A DNA stretch of 64,000 bases from Saccharospirillum salsuginis. GTDB taxonomy: Bacteria; Pseudomonadota; Gammaproteobacteria; Pseudomonadales; Natronospirillaceae. Positions 19,844 through 29,922 of this stretch are shown one piece after another. The notes beneath the pieces were generated by a model. It did no database searches. It had not been told where the DNA came from and saw only the letters and a program-made list of their open reading frames with translations. The stretch is from the NCBI RefSeq assembly GCF_014651855.1, contig NZ_BMXR01000004.1, positions 124,001 to 188,000 of the forward strand. The letters run 5' to 3'. The first letter of the stretch is position 1. Each line of letters begins with the position of its first letter. Both the position numbers and the translations under genes were made by a program.

Positions 19844-21208
19844 TCAATCATCGATGCGGCCGAGGGCTTCCAGCAACTGTCGGACCTTGGTCGCACTCTC
19901 CTTATACTCCTCGTCACCGACGCTGTCGGCCACTATGCCGCCCCCACCGGAACAGACCAATCGATCGTGCTGCCGGACCAGCGACCGAATCAGAATATTG
20001 CTGTCAAAGCAGCCGTCATCGCCCAGCCAGAATGCCGAGCCGCAGTAGCTGCCTCGCGGCGCCAGCTCCAACTCTTCGATGATTTCCATCGCCCGGCGCT
20101 TCGGGGCTCCGGTGATGGAGCCACCGGGAAAGGCATCTCGCAGCGCATCCAGCGGCGTTGAGCCACTTTTCAGCCGTGCCGTGATGGTGCTCACCAGATG
20201 GTGGACATTGCTGAAGGTCTCGAGTTTGAACAGGTCCGGGACCTTGACCGAGCCGATCGCCGCATTCCGGGACAGGTCGTTGCGCAGCAAATCCACGATC
20301 ATCAGGTTTTCAGCCCGGTCTTTTTCACTGGCCGACAGTTCTTCGGCTAATTGTCGATCCTCGGCCTCGGATTTTCCGCGCCGACGGGTCCCTTTAATGG
20401 GCTGGGTGGTCATCCGATCCTGATCGATGGTGATGAAGCGTTCGGGCGACACGCTGAGCAGGGTATGGTCGGCGGCTTTGTGATAGACCGAAAACGGGGC
20501 CGGCACGCGCTCGATCAGGTGTCGGTAGAGGGCCCAGTCCGAGACGTTTTCGGGCAGGGTCGCCCGCCACTGGCGGGTCAGGTTCGCCTGGTAGATATCG
20601 CCGGCGAGAATGTATTCCCGAATGCGCTCGAATCGATCCTGGTAGGTGGCTTCCGACATCAGGGACTGCCACCGCACCCGGGGAAGGCCTTCCAGTGGCG
20701 GGACCCCGGTGGAAGCACCACGCAGTGTCAAAGCCCGATCGCGAATGTCGGCCGGACAATCCTCATGAATCAGCAGCCAGGAGCGCCGGGTGTCGTGGTC
20801 GGTGACCAGGCTCCAGTCATAACGACCGACACAGGCGAGCTCGGCTCGGGGAGTGTGGCGGCCGGTCAGACTGTGCAATTCATAGCCGAGTTCGTAGTCG
20901 AGATGGCCGGCCAGGCCAGAGGAAAAAGGGATGTTCAGTCCCGGTCCGGGCCGGACCTGTTGCGCCAAAAAGCGGAAGAAGTCGTCGCAGTGTACGGACT
21001 CGGTGCCGAGCGGACGGTCGACCCGCACGCGTCCCTGTCCGAGGTAACGATAGCGTTCCGTCGGCCAGGCGGAGCACCACTCCCAGCGATGGCCGGGGCG
21101 CAGCGGCTGGCCGGAATGAAACCAGATGGCCCCGGGTTCATTCGCCAGGTGTTGAAAATAGGGCAGGGCTGATGCGCAATAGGGCAGTTCCAGGCGTTCC
21201 AAGACCAC
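19844..21208 (-). CDS. pabB: aminodeoxychorismate synthase component I
   Basis: Converts chorismate with ammonia from PabA to 4-amino-4-deoxychorismate for folate synthesis. The 454-residue product has the chorismate-binding domain with PIKGTRRRG (the active-site lysine that separates PabB from TrpE), DRAENLMIVDLLRNDLSR, FPGGSITGAPKRRAMEII and GIVADS. N-terminal motifs such as SGLAGHLDYELGYELH also fit PabB. The start is GTG at 21208 with GAGG five bases away. Convergent with thrH across a repeat. Confidence 0.95.
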   Translation of the reverse strand: MVLERLELPYCASALPYFQHLANEPGAIWFHSGQPLRPGHRWEWCSAWPTERYRYLGQGRVRVDRPLGTESVHCDDFFRFLAQQVRPGPGLNIPFSSGLAGHLDYELGYELHSLTGRHTPRAELACVGRYDWSLVTDHDTRRSWLLIHEDCPADIRDRALTLRGASTGVPPLEGLPRVRWQSLMSEATYQDRFERIREYILAGDIYQANLTRQWRATLPENVSDWALYRHLIERVPAPFSVYHKAADHTLLSVSPERFITIDQDRMTTQPIKGTRRRGKSEAEDRQLAEELSASEKDRAENLMIVDLLRNDLSRNAAIGSVKVPDLFKLETFSNVHHLVSTITARLKSGSTPLDALRDAFPGGSITGAPKRRAMEIIEELELAPRGSYCGSAFWLGDDGCFDSNILIRSLVRQHDRLVCSGGGGIVADSVGDEEYKESATKVRQLLEALGRIDD

Positions 21209-21419
21209 TTCTTCCTCAATGAAACCGGCCGCTATTCTAGCGTCTGGATGAAAAATTTCGCCCGGAATCGTGGCTTTAATGAAGATTCTTCTGTAATGCG
21301 GACAGTACTGCGCCGCAGATGGCCCCCAGCATCCCTCATGAGGGGTATCTGATTGATTCTGGAGTCGGGCGGGGGCAATAATGTGACTTTAGTCATAAAA
21401 ATAAAAAACAGGAGCCTCA

Positions 21420-22364
21420 ATGAGCACCGTACTCGTCATCGATGCGGCTTGCGATCTGCCGCGCCAGTTCATTGATGAACGCGACATTCAGGTGTTGCCG
21501 ATTTCAATTCGAATCGACGAACAGACCTTTACCGACGACAAGGATGCTCGAACCTTAACCGATTTTTACGCCCAGGGTTTGCTGGGACGCGACCATGACG
21601 CCGAATCCTTGCCTTTCAGCGCCGAACAGATCGAGGCGCTCTTTCTCGACCGCATCGTCACGCAATATGACTTCGCACTGGTCCAGACCGTCAGTCGCAA
21701 ACGCAGTCCTATTTTCGACAACGCCACCAAGGCGTCGCACAGCATCCTGCGCTCCTATCGGGAGGTACGTGCCAAGGCGGGTCGCGAAGGAGGTTTCGGG
21801 CTCCGGGTGATGAATACCGGAAGCCTGTTTTGCGGTCAGGGGTTACTGGCGGCCTTCACCAGCGACATGATTCGAATGGGCAAGTCCAAGAACGAAATCC
21901 TCAAGCTGACCGAGTCGATGCGTCACAAGGTGTATTCCTATCTGGTGCCACCGGATGTCTATTACATTCGTGAGCGGGCACGCAAGAAAGGGGACGACAG
22001 CGTCGGTATGATCAGCGCACTGGTGGCCAAGTCGTTCGATATCGTCCCGATTTTATGCGGTCGTGACGATGAAACCTTCCCGGTCGCGAAGGGGCGCGGG
22101 TTCAAGACCTCGGTGGACCGTTTGTTCCAGTATGCGATCAAACACATCCGGGCCGGCCTGTTTACGCCCTATGTCGTGGTCAGCATCGCCGGGGATCCGA
22201 ATGACTTGCTGGCGTACGAATCGTTCCAGGAGTTGGAACGAGTGGCCGGCGAGCACGACGTGCGCGTGCTCAGTTGCGTCATGGGGCTGACCGGCGGCCT
22301 GAATGTCGGACCCGGCTGCGTTGGCCTGGCGCTGGCGGCCGAGGAGCACGAATTCGACGGCTAG
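21420..22364 (+). CDS. DegV family protein
   Basis: A 314-residue DegV protein. The family binds a fatty acid in a cleft between two domains and in Gram-positives feeds the FakA/FakB fatty-acid kinase; no FakA is in this window. The N-terminal VLVIDAACDLPRQFIDERDIQVLPISI is the canonical beginning, and LVQTVSRKRSPIFDNA replaces the usual SSGLSGT-type binding loop. ATG at 21420 follows CAGGAG. Function in this organism is open. Confidence 0.9.
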   Translation: MSTVLVIDAACDLPRQFIDERDIQVLPISIRIDEQTFTDDKDARTLTDFYAQGLLGRDHDAESLPFSAEQIEALFLDRIVTQYDFALVQTVSRKRSPIFDNATKASHSILRSYREVRAKAGREGGFGLRVMNTGSLFCGQGLLAAFTSDMIRMGKSKNEILKLTESMRHKVYSYLVPPDVYYIRERARKKGDDSVGMISALVAKSFDIVPILCGRDDETFPVAKGRGFKTSVDRLFQYAIKHIRAGLFTPYVVVSIAGDPNDLLAYESFQELERVAGEHDVRVLSCVMGLTGGLNVGPGCVGLALAAEEHEFDG

Positions 22365-22383
22365 GGAGCCGTTCCGGGGCTCC

Positions 22384-22761
22384 CTAGTCTTTCGTGTAGT
22401 AAACGCCCGGAATCCAGCTTTTATGGACCCGTGCCGTCCGATCGTGCTGGACGGCCTCGTCCGTCGCGAACAGGAAGTTCACCAGCCCCAGGCGCAACCG
22501 GTCGTTGGCCGCCAGTCGATGGCTGGTGACGGTTTCTTCGTTGACGAAGGTGCCGTTGGTGCTGTCCAGATCGACGATGCGGTGATGACCCGGGGTTTTC
22601 TCGTCGCCGGGTACCCACTCTATGCGCGCATGGAAACCGGATACGGTTCGGTCTTCGATTTGCAGGTCGTTGGCGGCATCCCGTCCCAGAGTCAGGGGGG
22701 CCTCGTCCAGCGCCACCTTGTGTTGCACGACTTCTTTGTTCAATTGCATCAATACGGCCAC
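22384..22761 (-). CDS. FHA domain protein
   Basis: A 125-residue protein made essentially of one forkhead-associated domain, which reads phosphothreonine. The FHA core is seen as LTLGRDAANDLQIEDRTVSGFHARIEW (residues 22-48) with the conserved GR, S and H residues, then IVDLDSTNGTFVNEETV with the conserved N-G. The start is GTG at 22761, after GGAGG. It is divergent from a Ser/Thr kinase gene with 92 bp between starts, so it is a likely phospho-reader partner of that kinase. Confidence 0.93.
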   Translation of the reverse strand: MAVLMQLNKEVVQHKVALDEAPLTLGRDAANDLQIEDRTVSGFHARIEWVPGDEKTPGHHRIVDLDSTNGTFVNEETVTSHRLAANDRLRLGLVNFLFATDEAVQHDRTARVHKSWIPGVYYTKD

Positions 22762-22853
22762 GGTGTTCTCCTCCAGAAGGGGTTGTCCCCGCTTCGTTCG
22801 TCCGGTATAGGTTACAGTATCCGATTTTCCGACATTGAGCAGCCGTTAACACA

Positions 22854-24959
22854 ATGATGCAAGACCCCGAGCGGGCACCTCGACACACACGCATTTCAAG
22901 GCTGGCCATCTGGCTCGGTTTTCCCATCTCTATCGGGGTCGCTCTGCTGCTCGTGCTGTCCGGTTTCCCGATCGAGCGTGAACTGAACCAGCAGTGGCTA
23001 CGCTGGACCACCGGCTGGTATTGGCACAGCGAGGCCTCCCCGGCCCGCTATACCCTTGCCTTGGAAGAACGAACGGCGCGCAGTCACATCACCTGGCCAC
23101 AGGGTGACGAGCGTTGGCAATTGGGTCCCTTGTACGGACCTGTGCAACGGGATATGACCGGTGTCGCTCCCTGGTGGGACAATCTGCGTCCCGCTTTCGT
23201 CTTGAAGGGACTGCCGACTGCACGGCTTAATCCACCCCGCGCCCTGTCGGATCGCTACTGGCAGCCGGCCGACCACGGTTACAAGTCCCTAGTGTATCGC
23301 ACCGACATGGGGCTGGTGTTCGATGCCCAGTTAACGCTCCTGGAGGCCGATGCCGATTGGCGATACCGACCCGGCCTGGGGCTTGTGGGCGGAAACGGTC
23401 AGCTCGACACGAATTGGCGTGGCGGGCTCCTGTTGCTCGACTTCGCGGTACCGGAGCCGGTACGGGACGCTCTCGGCGAGCGACCGTTACCCAGCGTCTC
23501 CAGTGCCCATGGGGCCGGCATTCAGGCATTGCGCGAACACTGGGCTTTGCAACAGGGGTTTTATCTGGTCGAACCGTTCTGGTTGACGATGATCGCGGCC
23601 ATCGCGGTGGTGTTACCCTGGCTCTGGCCCGGTCTGGTGAGTCGGCGCCCCTGGGCGGCTCCGGTGCTGATGGCGGCCATGGTTCTGCTCAACCTTGGAC
23701 TGATCGTCGGTCTGAAGCTCTGGTGGCCGCTCTGGTACCCGTTGGTGTCGGTCGGCCTGGCCGGTGCTTGGCATCGGCGGTATCGGCAACACCTGCAATC
23801 GTATCGGGATCTTGAGGAGCGCTATCGAACCCTGGGGCTTTCCTGGTTGCGGCATCTGCTCGACAACGGCAAAACCGAAGCCGGGCAGCGGTTTCTGGCC
23901 TCCGACTCCGCCTTGAGCCGGTCCCGGGATCTGACCTACGAATTGGCCCAGGGGTTCGAGCGCCGTCGCCAGTACAGCCAGGCGTTGGACTGTCTGGATC
24001 GCATCGCCGAGCACGACCCGGACTTCAGGGATGTCAGCGAGCGCCGCCGTCGTCTGCGGCCCATGGTGGACGGTCAGCAGACCGTTACCCTGGGTCAGGA
24101 ATCGCGTGGGCTGACACTCGGGGAGGGCGTTCAGGCGCCCGAACTGGGGCGCTACCGTATCGTCAGGGAGGTCGGTCGGGGTAACATGGGCGTTGTGTAT
24201 GAGGCCGAAGACCCGAAGATCAACCGCCGGGTCGCCATCAAGGTGGTCCAGCTCGATGCACTGGATGCCGACGACGCCGAAGCCGTCAAGCAGCGCTTCT
24301 TCCGGGAAGCCCAGGCCGCCGGTCGCCTGAATCACCCCAGTATCGTCACCGTTTTCGATGTCGGCGAAGAGCATGACCTGGCTTACATCGCCATGGATCT
24401 GCTGCAGGGCGAACCGCTCTCCAAGCGGCTGGACGACCGTACTCTGCCCGGGATCGATCAGGTCTGTCTCTGGTTGTCACAAGCCGCCGACGCCCTGGAC
24501 TTCGCCCACCGCAACGACATCATCCACCGGGACATCAAACCGGCGAACCTGTTCATCGATCGCGTCAGCGGCCGTCTGAAGATCACCGATTTCGGCGTGG
24601 CGCGTATCGCCGGGCTGCGGCAAACCCAGACCGGCATTGTGCTGGGCAGCCCGTCCTACATGGCGCCGGAACAGATCCGCGGGGAACCGTTGACCGGAGC
24701 CACCGATATATTCAGCCTGGGTGTAACACTGTACCAATGTTTGTGCGGTCGATTGCCGTTCGAGGGGGAAACCTTGCCCGCACTGGCCTATGCTATTACA
24801 CACAACCAACAGGAGAGTCCGAAAAAACACAATCCAGACGTTCCCGTGGCGCTGGTTCGCATTGTGAACAAGGCGCTGAAGAAAGACCCGGCCGAACGCT
24901 ACGCGTCCGCCGGTGACATGGCACAGGCTCTGGCCAGATGGGCCGGGGCCGGCGAGTAA
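22854..24959 (+). CDS. membrane Ser/Thr protein kinase with N-terminal sensor region
   Basis: A 701-residue Hanks-type kinase. The order is: membrane segment at about residues 17-38; an extracytoplasmic region to about residue 240; two more hydrophobic segments (about 242-262 and 270-300); a helical repeat-like linker (SQALDCLDRIAEHDPDF resembles a TPR); then the kinase domain at about 433-697. Kinase motifs are complete: GRGNMGVVYEAED, AIKVV, HRDIKPANLF with the catalytic Asp, DFGVAR, and SYMAPEQ. The N-terminal layout is CHASE2-like in size, but I cannot confirm that domain. No PP2C phosphatase lies beside it. Divergent from the FHA gene. Confidence 0.93.
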   Translation: MMQDPERAPRHTRISRLAIWLGFPISIGVALLLVLSGFPIERELNQQWLRWTTGWYWHSEASPARYTLALEERTARSHITWPQGDERWQLGPLYGPVQRDMTGVAPWWDNLRPAFVLKGLPTARLNPPRALSDRYWQPADHGYKSLVYRTDMGLVFDAQLTLLEADADWRYRPGLGLVGGNGQLDTNWRGGLLLLDFAVPEPVRDALGERPLPSVSSAHGAGIQALREHWALQQGFYLVEPFWLTMIAAIAVVLPWLWPGLVSRRPWAAPVLMAAMVLLNLGLIVGLKLWWPLWYPLVSVGLAGAWHRRYRQHLQSYRDLEERYRTLGLSWLRHLLDNGKTEAGQRFLASDSALSRSRDLTYELAQGFERRRQYSQALDCLDRIAEHDPDFRDVSERRRRLRPMVDGQQTVTLGQESRGLTLGEGVQAPELGRYRIVREVGRGNMGVVYEAEDPKINRRVAIKVVQLDALDADDAEAVKQRFFREAQAAGRLNHPSIVTVFDVGEEHDLAYIAMDLLQGEPLSKRLDDRTLPGIDQVCLWLSQAADALDFAHRNDIIHRDIKPANLFIDRVSGRLKITDFGVARIAGLRQTQTGIVLGSPSYMAPEQIRGEPLTGATDIFSLGVTLYQCLCGRLPFEGETLPALAYAITHNQQESPKKHNPDVPVALVRIVNKALKKDPAERYASAGDMAQALARWAGAGE

Positions 24960-25000
24960 CCAGGGCTGCCCAAGCCCGGTTGTCGAGACCAGGAGACGCT

Positions 25001-26398
25001 ATGCACGCATCCGCTCTGGAAGATACCGATCGCAAGATCTACGTACTGGACACCAATGTTCTCATCCACGATCCCAGCGCCGTTTTCAACTTCGAGGAGC
25101 ACCAGGTACTGATTCCCATGGTGGTGCTGGAGGAGTTGGACAAACTCAAGATTGGCAACGCGTCGGTCGCCGCCGACGCGCGCCAGGCCGTGCGCACGAT
25201 CGACGGCGTTCTCGGCCCGGCCACGCCCAATGACATCATGCAGGGCGTGGGCATAAAGCGGGTCACAGGCGATGTTCAGGGAACATTGTCGATTCTGATG
25301 CCGATCACCGAATCCCCCGTCATGCTGCCGGCCCACAGCAACGACAACCGCATCATCAACGATCTGCTGGCCTTGCAGCAGAAACAGCCGGAATACCGGG
25401 TCATCCTGGTGACCAAGGACATCAACATGCGGCTCAAGGCCCGAGGCAGCGGCCTCGAGTCCGAGGATTATCACAACGATCAATTGATCAGCGACATCGA
25501 CAGCCTGACGACGGGCTACCACAGTCTGGAAGGCAGTTTCTGGGAACAACTCGAGGCCGTGGCGCCTCAGACCATGAGCGGGGAGCGGTATCACGTCGTC
25601 AAGCGGGACGTCCTGGAAGAAGTGCTGGGGACCTCGTTTTTCGTCAATCAGTTCTTTTACGATGAAAAAGAATTCGTCGGTCGCATTTACAAGGACGACG
25701 GAGAACACGTCGCTCTCGAATTGTTGAACTCCGGTTCGCTGATGCGTCAGAAGGCCTGGGGGTTGAGCCCGCGCGACCTGTATCAGGCGATGTCGATGTA
25801 CCTGCTGTTCGACCCGGAGGTTGACCTGGTCGCCCTCAACGGCTCCGCCGGCAGCGGCAAGACGATTCTGGCGCTGGCCTGTGCGCTGGAGCAGACAATG
25901 GAGACCAAGGTCTACAAACGCATCATCGCCACCCGCAGCACCCGGGGACTGGACGAAGACATCGGTTTTCTGCCCGGCACCGAGGCGGAAAAGATGCAGC
26001 CCTGGCTCGGCGCTTTTACCGACAACCTGGAAGCTCTGCATGCCGAGGATTTCGACCCCAGCAGCAGTCAGCACTTTGTCGGCGCCAAGGTGCCATTGCA
26101 GTTCAAGAGCCTCAATTTCGTCCGTGGGCGCAGTTTTCAGCAGAGCTTCATGATCGTGGACGAGGCCCAGAACCTGACGCCGCACCAGATCAAGACGATC
26201 ATTACCCGGGCCGGGCAGGGTACAAAAGTCATCTGTCTGGGTAACCTGGCACAGATCGACACGCCCTATCTCGGGGCGACCAGCTCAGGTCTCGCGTACA
26301 TGAGCGAGCGATTCAAGGGCTTCCAGCATGCCGGCTCGGTCACGCTCAAGGGGGTTGCGCGGAGTCGACTGGCCGCCTATGCGGAATCGCACCTGTGA
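25001..26398 (+). CDS. PhoH-family ATPase with N-terminal PIN domain
   Basis: A 465-residue fusion of a PIN ribonuclease-like domain (about residues 12-140, starting IYVLDTNVLIHDPSAV with the acidic metal ligands) and a PhoH ATPase domain with Walker A GSAGSGKT at about residues 280-287 and Walker B IVDEAQN at about 384-390. Such PhoH2-type proteins are thought to be RNA helicase-nucleases. ATG at 25001 is preached by AGGAG and matches the conserved N-terminus; a longer frame from 24938 overlaps the kinase gene and is unlikely. It follows the kinase gene after 41 bp. Confidence 0.93.
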   Translation: MHASALEDTDRKIYVLDTNVLIHDPSAVFNFEEHQVLIPMVVLEELDKLKIGNASVAADARQAVRTIDGVLGPATPNDIMQGVGIKRVTGDVQGTLSILMPITESPVMLPAHSNDNRIINDLLALQQKQPEYRVILVTKDINMRLKARGSGLESEDYHNDQLISDIDSLTTGYHSLEGSFWEQLEAVAPQTMSGERYHVVKRDVLEEVLGTSFFVNQFFYDEKEFVGRIYKDDGEHVALELLNSGSLMRQKAWGLSPRDLYQAMSMYLLFDPEVDLVALNGSAGSGKTILALACALEQTMETKVYKRIIATRSTRGLDEDIGFLPGTEAEKMQPWLGAFTDNLEALHAEDFDPSSSQHFVGAKVPLQFKSLNFVRGRSFQQSFMIVDEAQNLTPHQIKTIITRAGQGTKVICLGNLAQIDTPYLGATSSGLAYMSERFKGFQHAGSVTLKGVARSRLAAYAESHL

Positions 26399-26527
26399 TG
26401 CAACCGGCGCACGGTGGGCTGTTCACCCACCGTGTGTCGGATATCTTGACAAATTCTTTGCGTCTCTCTTTCATGGCTTTCATACTGGACGTATCATAGT
26501 CCGGTGGTTCAAGGGTGAGGTAAGCGT

Positions 26528-27172
26528 GTGATCCAAATTATCGTGGTTGACGATCATGACCTGGTCCGGATGGGCCTGGTTCGCCTGCTCGATGATGCAA
26601 AAGGGATCGAAGTCATCGCGGAGGCCAACAGTGGCGAGGCAGCCATCGAGCTGGCCAAAGAAAAAGAACCGGATGTCATTCTGATGGACGTCCGCATGCC
26701 CGGTATCGGCGGCATTGAAGCCACCCGGAAAATTCACCGTCAGTTTCCGGACATCAAGGTCATCGCCGTAACGGCGTGCGGCGACGATCCGTTTCCATCG
26801 CGCTTGCTGCAGGCCGGTGCGGCCGGGTATCTGACCAAGGGCGCCTCGACCGAGGAAATGGTTCGGGCGATCCGAACCGTAACCGCCGGTCAGAAGTACC
26901 TGACGCCTAACGTGGCCCAGAAACTGGCCTTGCAGAGCGTCGGGGAGGGCGGTTCGCCCTTTTCGGAGCTGTCCGACCGGGAAATGCAGATCGCCACCAT
27001 GATCTGTTCCTGCAAAAAGGTTCAAGAAATCTCCGACAAACTGTGCCTGAGCCCGAAAACGGTCAATACCTACCGCTATCGGATATTCGAAAAACTGGAA
27101 ATCTCCAGCGATGTCGAACTGACACACCTGGCCATTCGCCACGGCCTGCTGGAACCCCAGGAGATGGTTTAA
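26528..27172 (+). CDS. gacA: response regulator GacA/UvrY
   Basis: LuxR-type response regulator that pairs with the GacS/BarA kinase and drives the small RNAs of the Csr/Rsm system. The 214-residue product has the receiver domain with phospho-acceptor Asp54 (ILMDVRMPGIGG) and the switch lysine in LTKGAS, then a LuxR helix-turn-helix with SDREMQIATMI and KLCLSPKTVNTYRYRIFEKL. The start is GTG at 26528, giving the usual MI-x-VVDDHDLVR beginning. uvrC follows after 48 bp, as in Pseudomonas and E. coli. Confidence 0.97.
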   Translation: MIQIIVVDDHDLVRMGLVRLLDDAKGIEVIAEANSGEAAIELAKEKEPDVILMDVRMPGIGGIEATRKIHRQFPDIKVIAVTACGDDPFPSRLLQAGAAGYLTKGASTEEMVRAIRTVTAGQKYLTPNVAQKLALQSVGEGGSPFSELSDREMQIATMICSCKKVQEISDKLCLSPKTVNTYRYRIFEKLEISSDVELTHLAIRHGLLEPQEMV

Positions 27173-27220
27173 AAAAGAGGGGTATGATTCCATGGGCCGG
27201 AAGTTGATATACTTCCGGCC

Positions 27221-29053
27221 ATGACCGAAGCCATCACTGCCTTTGACCACAAAGCCTACCTCAAGCACCTGACCAACCGCCCGGGCGTCTACCGCATGTA
27301 CGACGCCGAGGGGACGCTGTTGTATGTCGGCAAGGCCAAGAACCTTAAAAACCGGGTCTCCAGTTACTTTCGCAGCCGGGGGCTGACCAACAAGACGGTC
27401 GCCCTGGTCAATCGCATCCATCACATCGAAACCACGGTCACCCACAGCGAGACCGAGGCGCTGCTGCTCGAGCAGACGCTGATCAAGGAACACCGCCCGC
27501 CGTACAACATTCTGCTGTTGGATGACAAATCCTACCCTTACATCAAGCTCTCCAGCGATAACGACTGGCCCGGACTCTACGTGCATCGGGGGTCGAGACG
27601 CGGAAACGCCGAGTATTTCGGGCCCTATCCGAGTGCCAGCGCGGTACGCGAGAGCCTGGCGATACTGCAGAAGGCGTTCAAGGTTCGTCAGTGCGAGGAC
27701 AGTGTCTTCCAGAATCGGCAGCGGCCTTGTCTGCAGTACCAGATCAAACGCTGCAAGGCGCCGTGCGTGGGTTTTGTCAGCGAGGAGGAATACCGGGCGG
27801 ATCTGGAAAAGACCCGGGCTTTCCTGCTGGGTAAGAATCAGAGCCTGATCGAGACTCTGGAAACCGAGATGGATCGGGCCGCACACGAACTCGATTTCGA
27901 GACGGCCGCCGAGGTCCGCGATCAATTGCTGTATCTGCGCAAGGTTCAGGAACAGCAATACGTGTCCAGCGACAAGGGCGATGTCGATGTATTCGCGCTC
28001 GAAGCCATCGACGCCGGGGTTTGCGTGCACTATCTGATGATCCGACAAGGGCGGCTACTGGGAAGCCAGAGCTTCTACCCGAAACCGGGTATCGAGGACG
28101 AGCCCGAGCAGATCATGATGAGCTTTCTCGCCCAGTACTATCTGGGGCGCAGCCACGAGGATTGTCCGCAAAGCGTCCTGGTGAACGTACCGGTGACGGA
28201 AAAAGCCTGGCTCGAAGGCGCACTGGCGGAACGGTTCGGCCGCAAAGTGACGTTGCAGTCCTCGGTTCGAGGACGTAACGCTCGCTGGCTGGAACTGGCC
28301 CAGACCAATGCCCGCGAACAGTTGCAACACCGGATCAGCCATCGTCAGCAGGTGGTGCAGCGGTTCGAGGCGTTGCAACAGGTGTTGGACATGGACGCCA
28401 TGCCCGAACGCATCGAGTGTTTCGACATTTCTCACAGCAGCGGCGAAGCCACGACGGCCAGTTGTGTCGTCTTCGACCAGAATGGTCCGAACAAGTCGAT
28501 GTACCGGAAATTCAATATCGAAGGGGTGGCCGCGGGGGACGACTACGCCGCCATGTCCCAGGCCATTGAACGGCGCTACAGTCGGTTGCAGAAGGAAGAG
28601 GCCAGGTTGCCGGACCTGTTGATTGTCGACGGCGGCAAGGGTCAGATGAAGATGGCGCGGGAAGTCATGAATGAGTTGGGCGTCACCATTCCGTTGTTGG
28701 GTGTGGCCAAGGGCGAAACCCGAAAGCCGGGGATGGAAACGCTGTTTTACGAGTCGCCGGACCGGGTGATTCAGCTTCCCAATCATGCGCCGTCACTGCA
28801 TCTGATCCAGCATATCCGGGACGAAGCGCACCGATTCGCCATCACCAGCCATCGGGCACGGCGTGGCAAGGCGCGCATCGGCTCCGTGCTGGACGACATT
28901 CCGAAGGTGGGGGCGACCCGGCGCAAGGCCCTGATCCGACACTTCGGCAGCGCCCAGGGCGTCAAATCGGCGAGTACGGAGGAAATTGCCCGTGTTAAAG
29001 GCATTTCAAAGGCGTTGGCCACCGAGATCTACGAACATCTGCACAGCCGATAA
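27221..29053 (+). CDS. uvrC: excinuclease ABC subunit C
   Basis: Makes both incisions in nucleotide excision repair with UvrA and UvrB. The 610-residue product shows the N-terminal GIY-YIG domain (PGVYRMYDAEGTLLYVGKAKNLKNRV), the UVR motif that binds UvrB (about residues 205-240), the RNase-H-like endonuclease domain (IECFDISHSSGE, LLIVDGGKGQ) and the C-terminal helix-hairpin-helix pair. Usual length for the family. It lies between gacA and pgsA in the standard order. Confidence 0.98.
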   Translation: MTEAITAFDHKAYLKHLTNRPGVYRMYDAEGTLLYVGKAKNLKNRVSSYFRSRGLTNKTVALVNRIHHIETTVTHSETEALLLEQTLIKEHRPPYNILLLDDKSYPYIKLSSDNDWPGLYVHRGSRRGNAEYFGPYPSASAVRESLAILQKAFKVRQCEDSVFQNRQRPCLQYQIKRCKAPCVGFVSEEEYRADLEKTRAFLLGKNQSLIETLETEMDRAAHELDFETAAEVRDQLLYLRKVQEQQYVSSDKGDVDVFALEAIDAGVCVHYLMIRQGRLLGSQSFYPKPGIEDEPEQIMMSFLAQYYLGRSHEDCPQSVLVNVPVTEKAWLEGALAERFGRKVTLQSSVRGRNARWLELAQTNAREQLQHRISHRQQVVQRFEALQQVLDMDAMPERIECFDISHSSGEATTASCVVFDQNGPNKSMYRKFNIEGVAAGDDYAAMSQAIERRYSRLQKEEARLPDLLIVDGGKGQMKMAREVMNELGVTIPLLGVAKGETRKPGMETLFYESPDRVIQLPNHAPSLHLIQHIRDEAHRFAITSHRARRGKARIGSVLDDIPKVGATRRKALIRHFGSAQGVKSASTEEIARVKGISKALATEIYEHLHSR

Positions 29054-29175
29054 CCACCGACGGGTAAGGTGACCGGTGGTACTTTACAGTGTTAATGAAA
29101 CCTGAAATGCTACCGCGCATTTCGCCCTTACCGGCGCCGTACCGGCGATATTAAGGCCCTCAATAAAGGACCGCT

Positions 29176-29736
29176 ATGAACATTCCCAACATTCTGACTC
29201 TGTTTCGCATTCTGATGATCCCGATTTGTGTCGGTGTCTACTATCTGCCCCAGGTCTGGGCCCCCTGGTTGGCCTCGGCCATCTTCCTGGCCGCGGCGAT
29301 CACCGATTGGTTCGACGGGTATCTGGCCCGCAAGCTGGAGCAGAGTACGCCGTTCGGTGCCTTTCTGGACCCTGTGGCCGACAAGTTGATCGTCGCCGCC
29401 GCCCTGGTGGTTCTGGTGGAAAGCCACGCTAGTCTGTGGATGACGCTGCCGGCCGTGGTCATCATCGGCCGGGAGATCGTGATTTCCGCCCTGCGGGAGT
29501 GGATGGCGGAATTGGGCAAGCGGGCCAGTGTGGCCGTGAACATGCTGGGCAAGGTCAAAACCACCTTGCAGATGACCGCCATCGTTATTTTGCTGAGTCA
29601 GGATCCCACTCAGGATACCTGGCTCGAAGGGCTGGGCTTGTTGGCCCTGCAAATCTCGGCGGTATTAACGCTCTGGTCGATGATCGTCTATTTGCGAGCT
29701 GCCTGGCCGGTTTTGCGACCAAAAGCGACGGAATAA
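29176..29736 (+). CDS. pgsA: CDP-diacylglycerol-glycerol-3-phosphate 3-phosphatidyltransferase
   Basis: Commits CDP-diacylglycerol to phosphatidylglycerol and cardiolipin in the inner membrane. The 186-residue product has several membrane segments and the CDP-alcohol phosphotransferase motif spread over DWFDGYLAR and [11 protein letters not shown] (about residues 40-70) with its four aspartates. Usual length about 180. It is followed by the tRNA-Gly-Cys-Leu operon, as in E. coli and Pseudomonas. Confidence 0.97.
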   Translation: MNIPNILTLFRILMIPICVGVYYLPQVWAPWLASAIFLAAAITDWFDGYLARKLEQSTPFGAFLDPVADKLIVAAALVVLVESHASLWMTLPAVVIIGREIVISALREWMAELGKRASVAVNMLGKVKTTLQMTAIVILLSQDPTQDTWLEGLGLLALQISAVLTLWSMIVYLRAAWPVLRPKATE

Positions 29737-29776
29737 GCTGAAGATTCTCTAAGTGCTTAAAATCAAAGGAAAATTA

Positions 29777-29805
29777 TTGACGCCCAGAAACTAAGCCCTT
29801 AGAAT
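29777..29805 (+). promoter_or_regulatory. sigma70 promoter of the tRNA-Gly-Cys-Leu operon
   Basis: TTGACG (29777-29782), 17-bp spacer, TAGAAT (29800-29805), then a GC-rich discriminator TCGCCC, the usual sign of stringent control of stable RNA genes. It stands 42 bp before tRNA-Gly. Confidence 0.8.
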
Positions 29806-29847
29806 TCGCCCTCGTTGTTCGGGGAGATCCCGGACAACGATAGTAAA

Positions 29848-29922
29848 GCGGGAATAGCTCAGTGGTAGAGCACAACCTTGCCAAGGTTGGGGTCGCGAGT
29901 TCGAATCTCGTTTCCCGCTCCA
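29848..29922 (+). tRNA. tRNA-Gly(GCC)
   Basis: Complete cloverleaf: acceptor GCGGGAA / TTCCCGC, anticodon loop TTGCCAA (anticodon GCC), T-loop TTCGAAT, encoded CCA end. First gene of the operon. Confidence 0.97.
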
